Below are positions 18,318 through 28,967 of a stretch of DNA of 64,000 nt, in pieces. Numbering within the stretch: position 1 is the stretch's first letter; each line of letters starts with the position of its first letter. Origin of the DNA: Streptomyces sp. FIT100 (GTDB lineage: Bacteria > Actinomycetota > Actinomycetes > Streptomycetales > Streptomycetaceae); assembly GCF_024584805.1 (NCBI RefSeq), contig NZ_CP075715.1, positions 7,819,083 to 7,883,082 on the forward strand, written 5' to 3'. Both the position numbers and the translations under genes were made by a program. The notes beneath the pieces are model-generated. The model was given only the letters and a program-made list of their open reading frames with translations, had not been told where the DNA came from and did not search any database.

Positions 18318-18761
18318 GGAATTCTCCAATGATGGACAACAGGGGCGGTCGGCGGGATGCGTTGTCCGGATCCATTCGGTCCGGAACGGGCTCCCCGGGA
18401 CGTCAGCCATGGTTAGGGCTGACGGGCGTCGAGCGCAATGATGTGACGTACTACCGGATTACGGAGGAATGTCTGTTATGGGTAGTTGTGGGGCCACTTC
18501 GTACGGCGGTGTCCGCCCCGGCGCTACGAGGCCGCCTAGTATGTGACCTGCGCCGCATGGGCGGGCTCACACGCTCAGGGCATTTTCGACGGGAATTCCG
18601 GGACGGAATCAGCGGGAATCGGACGGCGCCGCGAGCATTGCGATCCCTCCCCGGCCGCCGGGCCGGGACTGTCGGACCCGGACGGTAGAAATGCGGGAGT
18701 CCCGAGGTCCAGGACGCCGCACGCGCCCCCAGGCCGTACGGCTGTACCCAAGAAGAGCCGC
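18318..18761. other. Intergenic region with an 8-bp-arm hairpin
   Basis: No gene is seen in these 444 bases. CGTCAGCC (18401) and GGCTGACG (18417) form a perfect 8-bp inverted repeat with an 8-base spacer, about 85 bases upstream of the transglycosylase start, either an operator or an RNA hairpin in its leader. Confidence 0.5.
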
Positions 18762-19190
18762 ATGCCCGCCGCCCCGGGCAGCAGCCCCCGGCCCAGCCCG
18801 GCAGCCGACAGCCACCCCATGATCCAGATCCGCGACGCCCGCGAGAACAACCTCGCGGACGTCTCGCTCGATCTCCCCGAGCGCCGCCTCACGGTCCTCA
18901 CCGGGGTCTCGGGATCCGGGAAGTCCTCACTCGTCTTCGGCACCAACGCCGCAGAGTCCCAGCACCACCACCAGGCCGTGATGGCCCACGCCGACCGGCT
19001 GATCGACCTGGGCCCGGGCGGCGCACACGACGGCGGCCGCGTGGTCTTCACCGGCGCCCCTGCCGACCTGGCCGCCGGCGGCGACACCCGCACGGCCCGC
19101 CACCTGCGCGAGTACGTCACGAGCCAGGGGGTGTCGCCTCCGCGAGGCCGCGGGCGAGGCGGAGCACGTCGACGAGCATGGCGGAGGTGA
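18762..19190 (+). pseudogene. UvrA-like ATPase mini-gene: N-terminus fused to C-terminus, core deleted
   Basis: A 142-residue frame from ATG 18762 (AAGAAGAG upstream). Residues 16-67 (ADSHPMIQIRDAREN...GVSGSGKSSLVF...AAESQ) equal the start of a UvrA-like protein with Walker A at 48-55. Residue 68 onward (HHHQAVMAHADRLIDLGPG, GRVVFTGAPADLAAGG, HLREYV) equals its end. About 700 residues are missing, including the signature motif. The intact relative at 37.9-40.3 kb allows direct comparison. The original stop is also lost, so the frame runs on into the convergent uracil-DNA glycosylase gene. Confidence 0.8.
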
Positions 19191-19920
19191 GCCGGCCGGT
19201 GAACGTGTTGTGCCGGCTCGGGTGGTAGCTGCCGAGGAGATGGAGCGACTGCCGGCGCGGTGCGGTGGCAGGCAGGACGACATGAGCACCGTGCCCGAAG
19301 GCGGGGCGGGGCCGCGGCGTCTGCCAGCCCGCCTCGCGCAGCGCGGGCAGCACCGCCTGCCACGCAAAGCCGCCCAGGGCGACCACGGCTCGCAGATGGG
19401 GGCCGAGCAGCCGCAGCTCCGCCGCCAGCCAGGGCCGGCAGGTGTCCCGCTCCCCGGGAGTGGGCCGGTTCTGCGGCGGCGCGCAGTGCACCGGCGCCGT
19501 GAGCCGTACGCCGTGCAGCGCGAGCCCGTCCCCGGCGTGCACGGACTCCGGCCGCGAGGCGAGGCCGACCTCGTACAGGGCGGCGGAGAGGAAGTCACCG
19601 GCCGCGTCCCCCGTGAACATGCGCCCCGTCCTGTTGCCCCCGTGAGCGGCGGGTGCGAGTCCGACCACCGCGACCACCGCGACCGCCGCGTCCGCCGGCC
19701 CGAAGCCGGCGACCGGCCTGCCCCAGTACTCCCAGTCACGGAACGCGGCCCGCTTGACCCGCGCGGTCTCCTCCCGCCAGGCCACCAGCCGCGGGCATGC
19801 CCGGCACCGGACCACCAGCCCGTCAAGCTCGTCCAGACCGGCGCACCGGGACGCGTGATGCGCCACGAACGCCGGCTCGTCGGCCGCCGGAGCCGCGCCC
19901 GCGCCGCCCGTACCGTCCAT
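19117..19920 (-). CDS. Uracil-DNA glycosylase, family 5 (UdgB), iron-sulfur
   Basis: A 267-residue base-excision repair enzyme. Cysteines at 39 and 42 (CRACPRLVAWRE) and two further ones in HCAPPQNRPTPGERDTCRPWL bind the 4Fe-4S cluster. Motif VGLAPAAHGGNRTGRMFTGDAAGDFL is the uracil/phosphate pocket, and GSYHPSRHNTFTGRLT is the C-terminal active-site loop of type-5 enzymes, which lack the polar water-activating residue of family 1. Its 3' end overlaps the extended frame of the UvrA-like remnant. Confidence 0.9.
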   Translation of the reverse strand: MDGTGGAGAAPAADEPAFVAHHASRCAGLDELDGLVVRCRACPRLVAWREETARVKRAAFRDWEYWGRPVAGFGPADAAVAVVAVVGLAPAAHGGNRTGRMFTGDAAGDFLSAALYEVGLASRPESVHAGDGLALHGVRLTAPVHCAPPQNRPTPGERDTCRPWLAAELRLLGPHLRAVVALGGFAWQAVLPALREAGWQTPRPRPAFGHGAHVVLPATAPRRQSLHLLGSYHPSRHNTFTGRLTSAMLVDVLRLARGLAEATPPGS

Positions 19921-20087
19921 GCCTCCACGCTACTGAGCGCGACGGGCAACGCCGAATGGTTGATCGCCCAACAGGCGGGCCGGGCGGAGGGACCCAACAA
20001 TGGTGTGGCGCGGCTGGCCCATTCGGGTGCCGCGCCGAGCATTGCCGTTGTCCGCTGTCGTGCCGACGCGCTTCAGGGGAGAGAGAC

Positions 20088-20339
20088 ATGCTGATGCCCA
20101 ACCACTCCGAGGTGGCCGAGGTCCTGAGCAACTACCGGCGGCAGGAACGCCGGATGCTGCACGATCCGGCCGATCCCGAGATCACCGCATCATTCCGGGA
20201 CACCGCCTACACCCTGTGCGTCCTCATGGACCGGCGCACCGCACTCGAAGCCGTCTGCCGCGCGGAGGACTACCTCCGGTACCTCCGTGACACGAGCGAA
20301 CCGCAGATCCCCACGATCACAGCCGCCGCCACGGACTGA
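20088..20339 (+). CDS. DUF5133 family small protein
   Basis: An 83-residue protein with GGGGAGAGAG before ATG 20088. MLMPNHSEVAEVLSNYRRQERRML and DTAYTLCVLMDRRTALEAVCRAEDYL resemble DUF5133, short helical proteins common in Streptomyces and often near regulators. No function is known. It converges with the SpoIIE phosphatase gene. Confidence 0.6.
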   Translation: MLMPNHSEVAEVLSNYRRQERRMLHDPADPEITASFRDTAYTLCVLMDRRTALEAVCRAEDYLRYLRDTSEPQIPTITAAATD

Positions 20340-20376
20340 ACCGCACCGACGAGCCGCGGCGGGTCCACGCCACGCC

Positions 20377-21537
20377 TCATCCGCCGATCGCGCACGGCCG
20401 CTCGCCGGCGCCGCCCCCGGAGACCCGCTCGATCGCCACCATCGCGGCGTCGTCCCCCAGGTGCCCGCCCGCGTGAGCGAGCAGGTCGTCGCAGAGGTGG
20501 CGCAGCAGCGCCCCGGGACTGCCGCCGGACCAGGCCCCGACACGCTCCGCCAGCGGATAGAAGACGCCGGCGGCGTCGCGGGCCTCCACGACCCCGTCCG
20601 TATGGAGCAGCACGATGTCACCGGCCTCGAAGACGAAGCACTCCACGGCGAATTCGCAGGCGACGAACTCGGTGAGCCCCAGCGGCGGCGCCGGCTGGCG
20701 CACCTCGAGGAAGGAGACCTGACCGCCGCGCCGCAGCAGCAGCGGCGGCGGATGCCCGCAATTGACCACGCGCAGAGCCGGCTCCTCGTCCGGGACGTCG
20801 AGCACCGCCGCGGTGACGAACGCCTCGCTGTGATCCACCGGGCCGTCCCCGGTGACGGCTGGATCGGACAGGTCCGAGGAGACCGTTCCCTCCATGAACT
20901 CCACCAGCACCGGCAGATCCACCTGCCGGTGCGCGGCGGCGCGGAAAGCACCGAGGACGAGCGCCGCGTCGCCGATCGCCTCGAAACCCTTGCCCCGCAC
21001 ATCCCCGATGATCAGCCGCGTGCCCTGGGCCGTCCGGGCCGCCGCGTACAGATCGCCGCCGATCCGCGCCTCCGCCTCGGCCGCCAGATACAGGGCGGCG
21101 ACTCGCAGCGAGCCGATCCGGTCCGGCAGCGGCCGCAGCACCACCTCCTGCGCCGCCCGCGCCACCGAACGCAGCCGGCTCAGCTCCTTCTCGTGCCGCT
21201 CCCGCAGATGTGCGAAGAAGGTCACGATCATCGAGATCAGGATCAGCGAGATGATCTGGAAAGTGTGGTTCAGGTCGAGCACGCTCGTGCGCAACGCCGC
21301 GACGGCCGTCTGGGCCAGCACCGCCGCCGCACCGACCAGGGCCGTCGTCCGGGGACCGGCGAAGGACGCGGTCACCGCCGGAGCGGCGACCAGGAACGGG
21401 CCCAGGTGGACCTCCGGCGGCGCCACGACGTCCACCACCGTCACGACCGCGATCAGCCCGAGCGGCACCACCAGCAACGCGTGGCCGGATTCCTCCCACG
21501 ACCAGCGGCCGGCCCCCCTGAGCCGTCCAGAACCCAT
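20377..21537 (-). CDS. Membrane PP2C-type (SpoIIE) serine phosphatase
   Basis: A 386-residue protein from ATG 21537. Residues 20-110 hold about three to four transmembrane segments (LLVVPLGLIAVVTVVDVV; PFLVAAPAVTASFAG; IISLILISMIVTFFAHL), then a linker helix. The phosphatase domain runs from about 150: LRVAALYLAAEAEARIGGDLYAA with the metal-binding GGD, LIIGDVRGKG, VVNCGHPPPLLL, DIVLLHTDGVVEARD and LGDDAAMVAIE. It probably dephosphorylates an anti-anti-sigma partner in a sigma-factor switch; no partner is next to it. Confidence 0.9.
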   Translation of the reverse strand: MGSGRLRGAGRWSWEESGHALLVVPLGLIAVVTVVDVVAPPEVHLGPFLVAAPAVTASFAGPRTTALVGAAAVLAQTAVAALRTSVLDLNHTFQIISLILISMIVTFFAHLRERHEKELSRLRSVARAAQEVVLRPLPDRIGSLRVAALYLAAEAEARIGGDLYAAARTAQGTRLIIGDVRGKGFEAIGDAALVLGAFRAAAHRQVDLPVLVEFMEGTVSSDLSDPAVTGDGPVDHSEAFVTAAVLDVPDEEPALRVVNCGHPPPLLLRRGGQVSFLEVRQPAPPLGLTEFVACEFAVECFVFEAGDIVLLHTDGVVEARDAAGVFYPLAERVGAWSGGSPGALLRHLCDDLLAHAGGHLGDDAAMVAIERVSGGGAGERPCAIGG

Positions 21538-21664
21538 GACCCCTGGATACACCGCACGGGCGCCCCGCGCCGTCCCGGGCCGCCGTCCCCGACCGCACAC
21601 CGGCAGTCACTGTCCGCAGTCGGCGGCCCGCGCCCGGGAGGTAGTCTGAGAGGGCTCGAGCCGA

Positions 21665-22492
21665 ATGGGTGTGCGCGGCGGAGAGGTGGCGGTCGTGTCG
21701 ACCTCAAGTCATGCGGTGTCCGGCGCTCCCTGCTGGGTCAGTCTGATGGCCCGCGACCTGCAAGCCGCACAGGACTTCTACGGCAGGGTGTTCGGATGGG
21801 AGTTCCGGCCCACCCGTCTGGGGGAGGAGTTCTCCGTCGCCCTCCTCGACGGCATCCCGGTCGCCGGCATCGGTGCCCTCGCCCGCAGCCTGGCGGTACC
21901 GGTCGCCTGGACCCCGTACTTCGCCGTCGACGACGCCGATGTCACCGCGGCCCGCATCCGCGAACGCAGCGCAACCGTCGCCGTGGGCCCCATCACCTTC
22001 GGTACCGGGCGCGGCGCCCTCGCCGCCGACCGCGACGGAGCGGTGTTCGGCATCTGGCAGGGCCTGACCATCCCCGACTGGTGCGTCGGCCGCGACAAGG
22101 CACCCGCCTGGCTGGAGCTGCGCACCAGGGACGCCTTCGACGCGGCCATCTTCTACGCCGAGGTCCTCGACTGGGCATGCGAACGCCCCGACTGCTGCCA
22201 GGTGACGTACGAACACGACCGCATCGTTCTCCGCCACGGCGGGGACGCCCTCGCCCAGATCACCGGCGGCGCGGTGGAAGCCGCCCCCGACCCGCAGATC
22301 CGCCCGCGCTGGCACGTCCACTTCTACGTACCCGACATCGACTACGCCGTCCGCGCCGCCACCAAACTCGGCGGCAGCGCGGTCACGGCGGCCGGGTCCG
22401 CGGACACCACCACGGTGACGCTGCGCGACCCCGACGGCGGACTCTTCACGGTCGCAGCGCGTCCCCCGGGCGATCCGGCGCCAGCGCACTGA
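21665..22492 (+). CDS. VOC (glyoxalase-fold) protein, two-domain
   Basis: A 275-residue protein with two tandem VOC units: CWVSLMARDLQAAQDFYGRVFGWEF at 33-57 and LELRTRDAFDAAIFYAEVLDW near 157-177. ATG 21665 is taken; GTG 21695 also has a GGAG site and may be the true start. The fold binds metal and small molecules; related Streptomyces proteins are annotated as hydroxylases without proof. No operon partner is evident. Confidence 0.78.
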   Translation: MGVRGGEVAVVSTSSHAVSGAPCWVSLMARDLQAAQDFYGRVFGWEFRPTRLGEEFSVALLDGIPVAGIGALARSLAVPVAWTPYFAVDDADVTAARIRERSATVAVGPITFGTGRGALAADRDGAVFGIWQGLTIPDWCVGRDKAPAWLELRTRDAFDAAIFYAEVLDWACERPDCCQVTYEHDRIVLRHGGDALAQITGGAVEAAPDPQIRPRWHVHFYVPDIDYAVRAATKLGGSAVTAAGSADTTTVTLRDPDGGLFTVAARPPGDPAPAH

Positions 22493-22759
22493 ACCAGGCG
22501 CCATCGCACTGAACCACCGGCGTCCCACCGGCGCCCTACCGCCGCCCCCGCGGCGTCCCACCGGCTGCCCCGCGCGGGTGGGGGCCCTCCGCACGACATG
22601 CGTGGCGGCAGCGGGCACGTCAGGCTGTTCTTCCCGGGTCCGAATACGCACATCCGGCACCATCCCGGTCGGGTCCGGCGGGCCGTGGATCCTGCGTGCC
22701 CGGCAGCTGAACCGTTCGTCTAGGGTGAGTTCGGCATCGGGCAGCAGCGGAGGAAGTTC

Positions 22760-24466
22760 GTGGGGAAGACAGGGCGCGCCGCAGACAGGAAAGCGCACCC
22801 CGCGCTGATCGGCGGAGCGGTCGCGGTGGCCGTGGGCGGTGCGGCATTCGCCGCGTACGGCCTGTACGGCGGCGGCTCGGAAGAAGGCCGGCTGTCGGCG
22901 GCGGGGACGAAGCCGAAGGCCGCGCTTCCGGCGGGCCCCGTGACAGCGGCCGAAGTACGCACCACCGCCGGGCGGTTCCTCGCGGCATGGCAGCGGGGCG
23001 ACGCCGAGGAGGCCGCCTCGTACACCGACGACCCGAGCGCGGCACATACCGCGCTCGGCGCCTACCGCAAGGACGCGCACATCAGCGAGGCGACGCTGAC
23101 CTCGGGCGCGGCATCCGGTGCGAAGCTGAGCTTCCGCGTGTCGGCCACCGTCTCGTACGGGGACGACAGCAAGCCCTTCGCCTACGACTCCCAGCTCACG
23201 GTCGTGCGTCGCGCGGCGGACGGCGAGCCGGTCGTCCAGTGGCGGCCGTCCGTCGCGCACCCGGAGTTGAAGGAGGGCGACCGGCTCGTCACGGGCGAGG
23301 CGGAGGACCCGGCGGTCAAGGCGGTGGACCGCGACGGCGCGGAGCTCACCGCGAAGGAGTACCCCTCGCTCGGGCCGGTCCTGGATGGGCTGCGCGAGAA
23401 GTACGGCGAGAAGGCCGGCGGCACGGCAGGCATCGAGCTGCGTGTGGTGCGCAAGGACGGCGGAAAGACCTCCGAGGCCAAGACCCCCGAGGCCAAGTCC
23501 TCCGACGAGAAGGCCGCCGACAAGACGCTGCTGACCCTCTCCGAGGGCCGGCCAGGCACGGTGCGGACCACGCTCAGCGCGAAGCTGCAGGCCGCAGCGG
23601 AGGCGGAGGTCGCCGGGCGCGAGCGGGCGTCGGTGGCGGTCGTCAAGCCGTCGACCGGTGAGATCCTGGCCGCCGCCAACTCCGACCCCGGCGTCGACAC
23701 GGCGCTCCAGGGCTCTCTGGCGCCCGGCTCCACGATGAAGATCGTGACGGCCTCGATGCTGCTGGACAAGAAGATCGTCGAATCGATCGACCAGCCGCAC
23801 CCGTGTCCCAAGTACGCCTCGTACGGCGGCTGGAAGTTCCAGAACGTGGACGAGTTCGAGATCAAGAACGGCAGCTTCCGCACGAGCTTCACGGCCTCCT
23901 GCAACACCGCCTTCATCAGCCAGGCGACGAAGCTGAACGACGACGACCTGACGAAGCAGGCCCAGCAGGTCTTCGGCCTCGGGCTCGGGAACTGGTCGAT
24001 CGGGGTGCCCAGCTTCGACGGCTCGGTGCCGGTGCAGAGCAAGGCGTCGATGGCGGCGTCGCTCATCGGGCAGGGCATGGTGCGGATGAACCCGCTCAAC
24101 GTCGCGTCCGTCATCTCCACGGCCAAGACCGGCGTCTTCAAACAGCCCTACCTCGTCCGACCCGACGTCGACCACCGGGCGCTCGCCACGGCCCCGCGCA
24201 CCATGTCCCCCTCCACGCAGGAGCAGTTGCACGAACTGCTGCACTCCACCGCGACCTCGGGCTCCGCCGCGGAGGCCATGGCCGGGCTCGGCCCGGACAT
24301 CGGCGGCAAGACCGGCTCCGCGGAGGTCGACGGCCAGTCCGAGCCCAACGGCTGGTTCGCCGCATGGCGCGGCGACCTCGCCGCTGCCGCAGTGGTCCAG
24401 CAGGGCGGCCGCGGCGGCAAATCGGCGGGCCCTCTGGTGGCGTCCCTCCTGAAGTCCGCCGGCTGA
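22760..24466 (+). CDS. Penicillin-binding transpeptidase with MecA-like N-terminal domain
   Basis: A 568-residue class B-type enzyme from GTG 22760 (GGAGGAAG upstream). One membrane anchor (LIGGAVAVAVGGAAFAAYGLY), then an NTF2-like domain at about 60-165 (GRFLAAWQRGDAEEAASYTDDP), a dimerisation-like segment, and a charged linker (KTSEAKTPEAKSSDEK). The transpeptidase domain has S324-T-M-K327, S380-C-N382 and GKTGSAEV near 516, the complete active-site triad. It cross-links peptidoglycan outside the membrane and may be less sensitive to beta-lactams, as relatives are. Confidence 0.92.
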   Translation: MGKTGRAADRKAHPALIGGAVAVAVGGAAFAAYGLYGGGSEEGRLSAAGTKPKAALPAGPVTAAEVRTTAGRFLAAWQRGDAEEAASYTDDPSAAHTALGAYRKDAHISEATLTSGAASGAKLSFRVSATVSYGDDSKPFAYDSQLTVVRRAADGEPVVQWRPSVAHPELKEGDRLVTGEAEDPAVKAVDRDGAELTAKEYPSLGPVLDGLREKYGEKAGGTAGIELRVVRKDGGKTSEAKTPEAKSSDEKAADKTLLTLSEGRPGTVRTTLSAKLQAAAEAEVAGRERASVAVVKPSTGEILAAANSDPGVDTALQGSLAPGSTMKIVTASMLLDKKIVESIDQPHPCPKYASYGGWKFQNVDEFEIKNGSFRTSFTASCNTAFISQATKLNDDDLTKQAQQVFGLGLGNWSIGVPSFDGSVPVQSKASMAASLIGQGMVRMNPLNVASVISTAKTGVFKQPYLVRPDVDHRALATAPRTMSPSTQEQLHELLHSTATSGSAAEAMAGLGPDIGGKTGSAEVDGQSEPNGWFAAWRGDLAAAAVVQQGGRGGKSAGPLVASLLKSAG

Positions 24467-24477
24467 GCCCGCCTGCC

Positions 24478-25302
24478 TCAGCGACGGCGCCGCTGCCCCC
24501 ATGCCATGAGCATGCCCGGCCCGAGTTCGGCGAGTCGGGGCGAGGCCAGGTAGGCCAGGGACTCATCGAGCACCGCGGCGTCCACCCGGCCCGTCGCCTC
24601 CAGCGCGGGCCGCATCCGCTCCCAGGTCTGCGACCAGAAGCGGGCCAGAGGGCTGCCCGCCACCAGCGGGGGGCAGTACAGCTCCGCGGCGACGTCCGCC
24701 AGACCCTCCTCCCGCAAGAAGTGCGGGTACGCCGGCACGGAGGAGATGTCGGTGCCGATCGTCGTCCGCAGCACCTCCCACATGGCGTCCATGGTCCGCC
24801 GGTAGGCGGAGGAGGTGTCCAGGGCGTCGGGCAGTTCCACCGCGTCGCCGAGCAGCAGCCGTCCGCCGGGCTTCAGCCAGCCCGCCAGCTGTGAGACGGT
24901 ACGGCGCCGCTCGGGCAGGTGCATGAGGACGAACCGTGCGTGGATCAGGTCGAACGTGCCCGGGGCCAGGCTCTCGTCCGTGAGGTCGGCGGTGACCACC
25001 CGCAGCCGCGGGTGGGCCAGGTGGGCCAGCGCGCCGGTGTCCCGGTCCAGGGCGACCACTTCCGAGACACCTGCCTCCTCCAGCAGCCAGCGGGCCACCG
25101 TGCCGGTGCCGGCCCCCACCTCCAGACAGCGCAGGCCCGGCCCGGCGCCCAGGGCCCGCAACCGACGGGTGGTGACAGGGTCGTAGGCCGCCGCGCCGGC
25201 GTCGATCCGCTCGGCCTCGCGCGCATGCTCGGGCTGGAACAGGTCCTTCCCGTACCGGCCGTCGCCGGCAGCGGGTGCACTGCGGGGGGACGAGCCCTTC
25301 AC
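24478..25302 (-). CDS. SAM-dependent methyltransferase
   Basis: A 274-residue protein. GTG 25302 has GGAGG upstream and overlaps the transporter stop codon by 4 bases, so the two are coupled. Motif I is LRCLEVGAGTGTVARWLLEEAG, followed by VVALDRDTGAL and FDLIHARFVLMHLPERRRTVSQLAGWLKPGGRLLL, the class I methyltransferase set. The acceptor is unknown. Coupling to an MFS exporter suggests modification and export of one small molecule or resistance to it. Confidence 0.88.
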   Translation of the reverse strand: MKGSSPRSAPAAGDGRYGKDLFQPEHAREAERIDAGAAAYDPVTTRRLRALGAGPGLRCLEVGAGTGTVARWLLEEAGVSEVVALDRDTGALAHLAHPRLRVVTADLTDESLAPGTFDLIHARFVLMHLPERRRTVSQLAGWLKPGGRLLLGDAVELPDALDTSSAYRRTMDAMWEVLRTTIGTDISSVPAYPHFLREEGLADVAAELYCPPLVAGSPLARFWSQTWERMRPALEATGRVDAAVLDESLAYLASPRLAELGPGMLMAWGQRRRR

Positions 25303-26597
25303 GGCCGCACCTCCTTCCCTCCGGGCTGCTTCCCCCCGGGCTCCTTCCCCCTGGACTCCTTCTCCCCGGGCTGCTTCCCCCTGGACGCCTTGTCCCCGGG
25401 CTGCTTCCCGCGGTTCAGGGCCGGCCGGCCACGGGCGACCAGGCACGCCGACACGGCCACGGCGGCGCAGACGTACAGCAGCTCCGGATAGCCGAGGGCG
25501 TCCACGATCTGCCCTCCCACAGCGCCGGCCAGGGACAGGCCCACGAACAGCGCGCTGTTGTTCCACGACAGCATCGCCGTCGCCCGCTCGGGGAACAGGT
25601 CGACCAGGTGGCGCTGCTGGGCGGGAAAGAAGGCGTAACCGGCCAGCGCGAAGAGCCCCAGCGCGCAGGCGAGGGCCCAGGTGACCGGGTACAGAAGCGC
25701 CACGGCCACCTCCAGCACGGCCGTCAGGGCCAGCGCGGTCCTGGTGACCCGCACGGCCCCCGTCCGGTCGGCGAACCTTCCGCCCACCTGCCCACCGATG
25801 ACCGCGCCCACGCCGTAGACCACCAGCAGCCACGCCACGTCGCCCGCCCTGCCGTCGGAGTGCAGCGCCACGGCCAGGAAGGTGTACAGGCCATACACGG
25901 AAAGGGCCCACAGAGCGGTGACCGCGACGGCGCACACCACGACGCCCGCACCGGTCCGACCGGCCCGCTCCGGCGCCTGGGACGGGGCCGCGGCCGCCGG
26001 GACCGGCCGGGCGCGCCAGACGAACGCGTGGGGGAACGCCAGCAGGAACGTGCCCGCGGCCAGGATGACGAAGGCCGCCTGCCATCCCACGTGCCGCCCC
26101 AGCAGCGCCCCCGCCGGGGCGCCCACCCACAGGGCTGTCAGCAGGCCCGATCCCACGACCGCCAGCACCTGGGCCCGGGCCTGGGGCCGGACACGGGTGC
26201 TGACCAGGGCGTAGACGGTGGGCCCCGTGGCGGCGGCCGCGACACCGGCCACCACGCGGGTCACGAGAAGCAGGCCGTAGCCCGGCGCCAGAGCGGTGCC
26301 GATGTTGGCCAGCGAGAACAGCACCAGCGCCCCCACCAGGACGGTGGCGCGGTCCCAGCGGTCGGAGAGCCAGCCGGCGAAGGGCGACGCCACCACGTAC
26401 GCGATCGAGAAGGCCGTGATCAACAGGCCGGTACTGGTCGTGGAGACGCCGAGAGACGCGGCGATGGCGGGGAGCAACGGCGCCACCACGAAGAGGTCGG
26501 TTCCCACCAGGAACTGGGTCAGCCAGGCCAGGACGATGGGTCCGGCGGAGAGGCCGGGTGCCGTCTCGACGGCCGGCTTGCCGCGCGCCGAGTCCAT
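25299..26597 (-). CDS. MFS transporter with Lys/Gly-rich tail
   Basis: A 432-residue, 12-helix major facilitator. Motif A reads GWLSDRWDRATVLVGAL after helix 2, and motif C-like text (VGAPAGALLGRHVGW) fits the drug:H+ antiporter group. The last 35 residues are near-repeats of RGKQPGEK/SRGKEPGGK, a basic cytoplasmic tail encoded by imperfect direct repeats at 25,310-25,410. It is the first gene of a two-gene operon with a methyltransferase. Confidence 0.9.
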   Translation of the reverse strand: MDSARGKPAVETAPGLSAGPIVLAWLTQFLVGTDLFVVAPLLPAIAASLGVSTTSTGLLITAFSIAYVVASPFAGWLSDRWDRATVLVGALVLFSLANIGTALAPGYGLLLVTRVVAGVAAAATGPTVYALVSTRVRPQARAQVLAVVGSGLLTALWVGAPAGALLGRHVGWQAAFVILAAGTFLLAFPHAFVWRARPVPAAAAPSQAPERAGRTGAGVVVCAVAVTALWALSVYGLYTFLAVALHSDGRAGDVAWLLVVYGVGAVIGGQVGGRFADRTGAVRVTRTALALTAVLEVAVALLYPVTWALACALGLFALAGYAFFPAQQRHLVDLFPERATAMLSWNNSALFVGLSLAGAVGGQIVDALGYPELLYVCAAVAVSACLVARGRPALNRGKQPGDKASRGKQPGEKESRGKEPGGKQPGGKEVRP

Positions 26598-26714
26598 GAT
26601 CTGACGCTAGAGGCTGCACAGAAGCCCGGCCACTGGGCCCACAGAAGGCCTGCCACCGGGCCCCGGGGCCTGCAGGGCCCGCCGTCGGCCCTGTCGGCGT
26701 CGGCCGGGGCGCGC

Positions 26715-28226
<1,512 letters not shown>

Positions 28227-28393
28227 GCGCCGCCTCCATCGCTCATGTGCGGTGCATTACGCCGTTCCGACCAGCGTACGCCTTCTTTCTGTAGGTTTTG
28301 CCTGAAAATTGCCGACTTGTTCCCCTGCTACGTTGCGACGCAAGGAAGCAGGGGCACACCGAGGGCATGCCGATGCACACCGAGGGAGGCGCG

Positions 28394-28840
28394 ATGGTCC
28401 GGCGCTCGGGTCCCTTCTGGGACGCGGTCGAGGGTCGTCACCCGCTACCGCCGGCGGCGGCGACGCTCGGACTGGAACTCGTGTCGGCGGACCCCGCCGG
28501 CGGCACGATCGAGCTGGCCTTCACCGCGGGGGAGGAGTTCACCAACCCCTCGGGCAACGTCCTGGGCGGCTTCCTCGCGGCCATGCTCTACGACACCGTG
28601 GGACCCGCACTGCTCGCCACGATCGAACCCGACCAGTTCCAGTCCACGCACGAGTTCAACGTCACCTTCCTGCGCCCGGCCCGCCCCGGCCGGTTGCGGG
28701 GCAGCGGCCGCGTGGTGCAGCGTGACGGCGACCTCGCCCACCTGGAGGCCCGCCTCACCGCACCCGAGGGGACGCTCATCGCGACGGCGACCGCCGTCGC
28801 CCGTGTCATCGCTCTGGCAGACGCCCATGATGCGGTGTGA
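28394..28840 (+). CDS. PaaI-type acyl-CoA thioesterase
   Basis: A 148-residue hotdog-fold protein. ATG 28394 is chosen for GGGAGG just upstream; ATG 28367 or 28298 in frame are possible. The motif GNVLGGFLAAMLYDTVGPAL corresponds to the HGG-type active-site turn and helix, and STHEFNVTFLRPARPGRLRGSGRVVQRDGDLAHLEARL is the typical beta-sheet. It hydrolyses acyl- or phenylacetyl-CoA thioesters; substrate unknown. It diverges from gltD. Confidence 0.82.
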   Translation: MVRRSGPFWDAVEGRHPLPPAAATLGLELVSADPAGGTIELAFTAGEEFTNPSGNVLGGFLAAMLYDTVGPALLATIEPDQFQSTHEFNVTFLRPARPGRLRGSGRVVQRDGDLAHLEARLTAPEGTLIATATAVARVIALADAHDAV

Positions 28841-28876
28841 GGCGTTCCTGATCTGAATGCGCCCCTTTATGGGTCA

Positions 28877-28895
28877 ATGGATAGAATTCATCCAT
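28877..28895. promoter_or_regulatory. Near-perfect palindrome upstream of the kinase gene
   Basis: ATGGAT-AGAATTC-ATCCAT centred on an EcoRI-like core, about 75 bases before the kinase start, in an unusually AT-rich patch. A promoter or operator is likely. Confidence 0.45.
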
Positions 28896-28967
28896 GGGTG
28901 AGCGGTCCGTCCTGTCGACCGTTTCCCGCCTCGCAGCGGGACACGGCCGGGGCGGGGGTGCTGTCTG

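Noticed and set aside
18318..18620. Possible c-di-AMP (ydaO-type) riboswitch before the transglycosylase gene
   Set aside because: A short piece (CCCGTCAGC-CTAACC) recalls the 3' end of the element, but the conserved GGGGAACC and GGGGTGAAT blocks are absent, leaving only a simple hairpin.
20000..20087. Longer start for the DUF5133 gene
   Set aside because: The strong GGGGAGAGAG site before ATG 20088 and the family's usual N-terminus decide the start.
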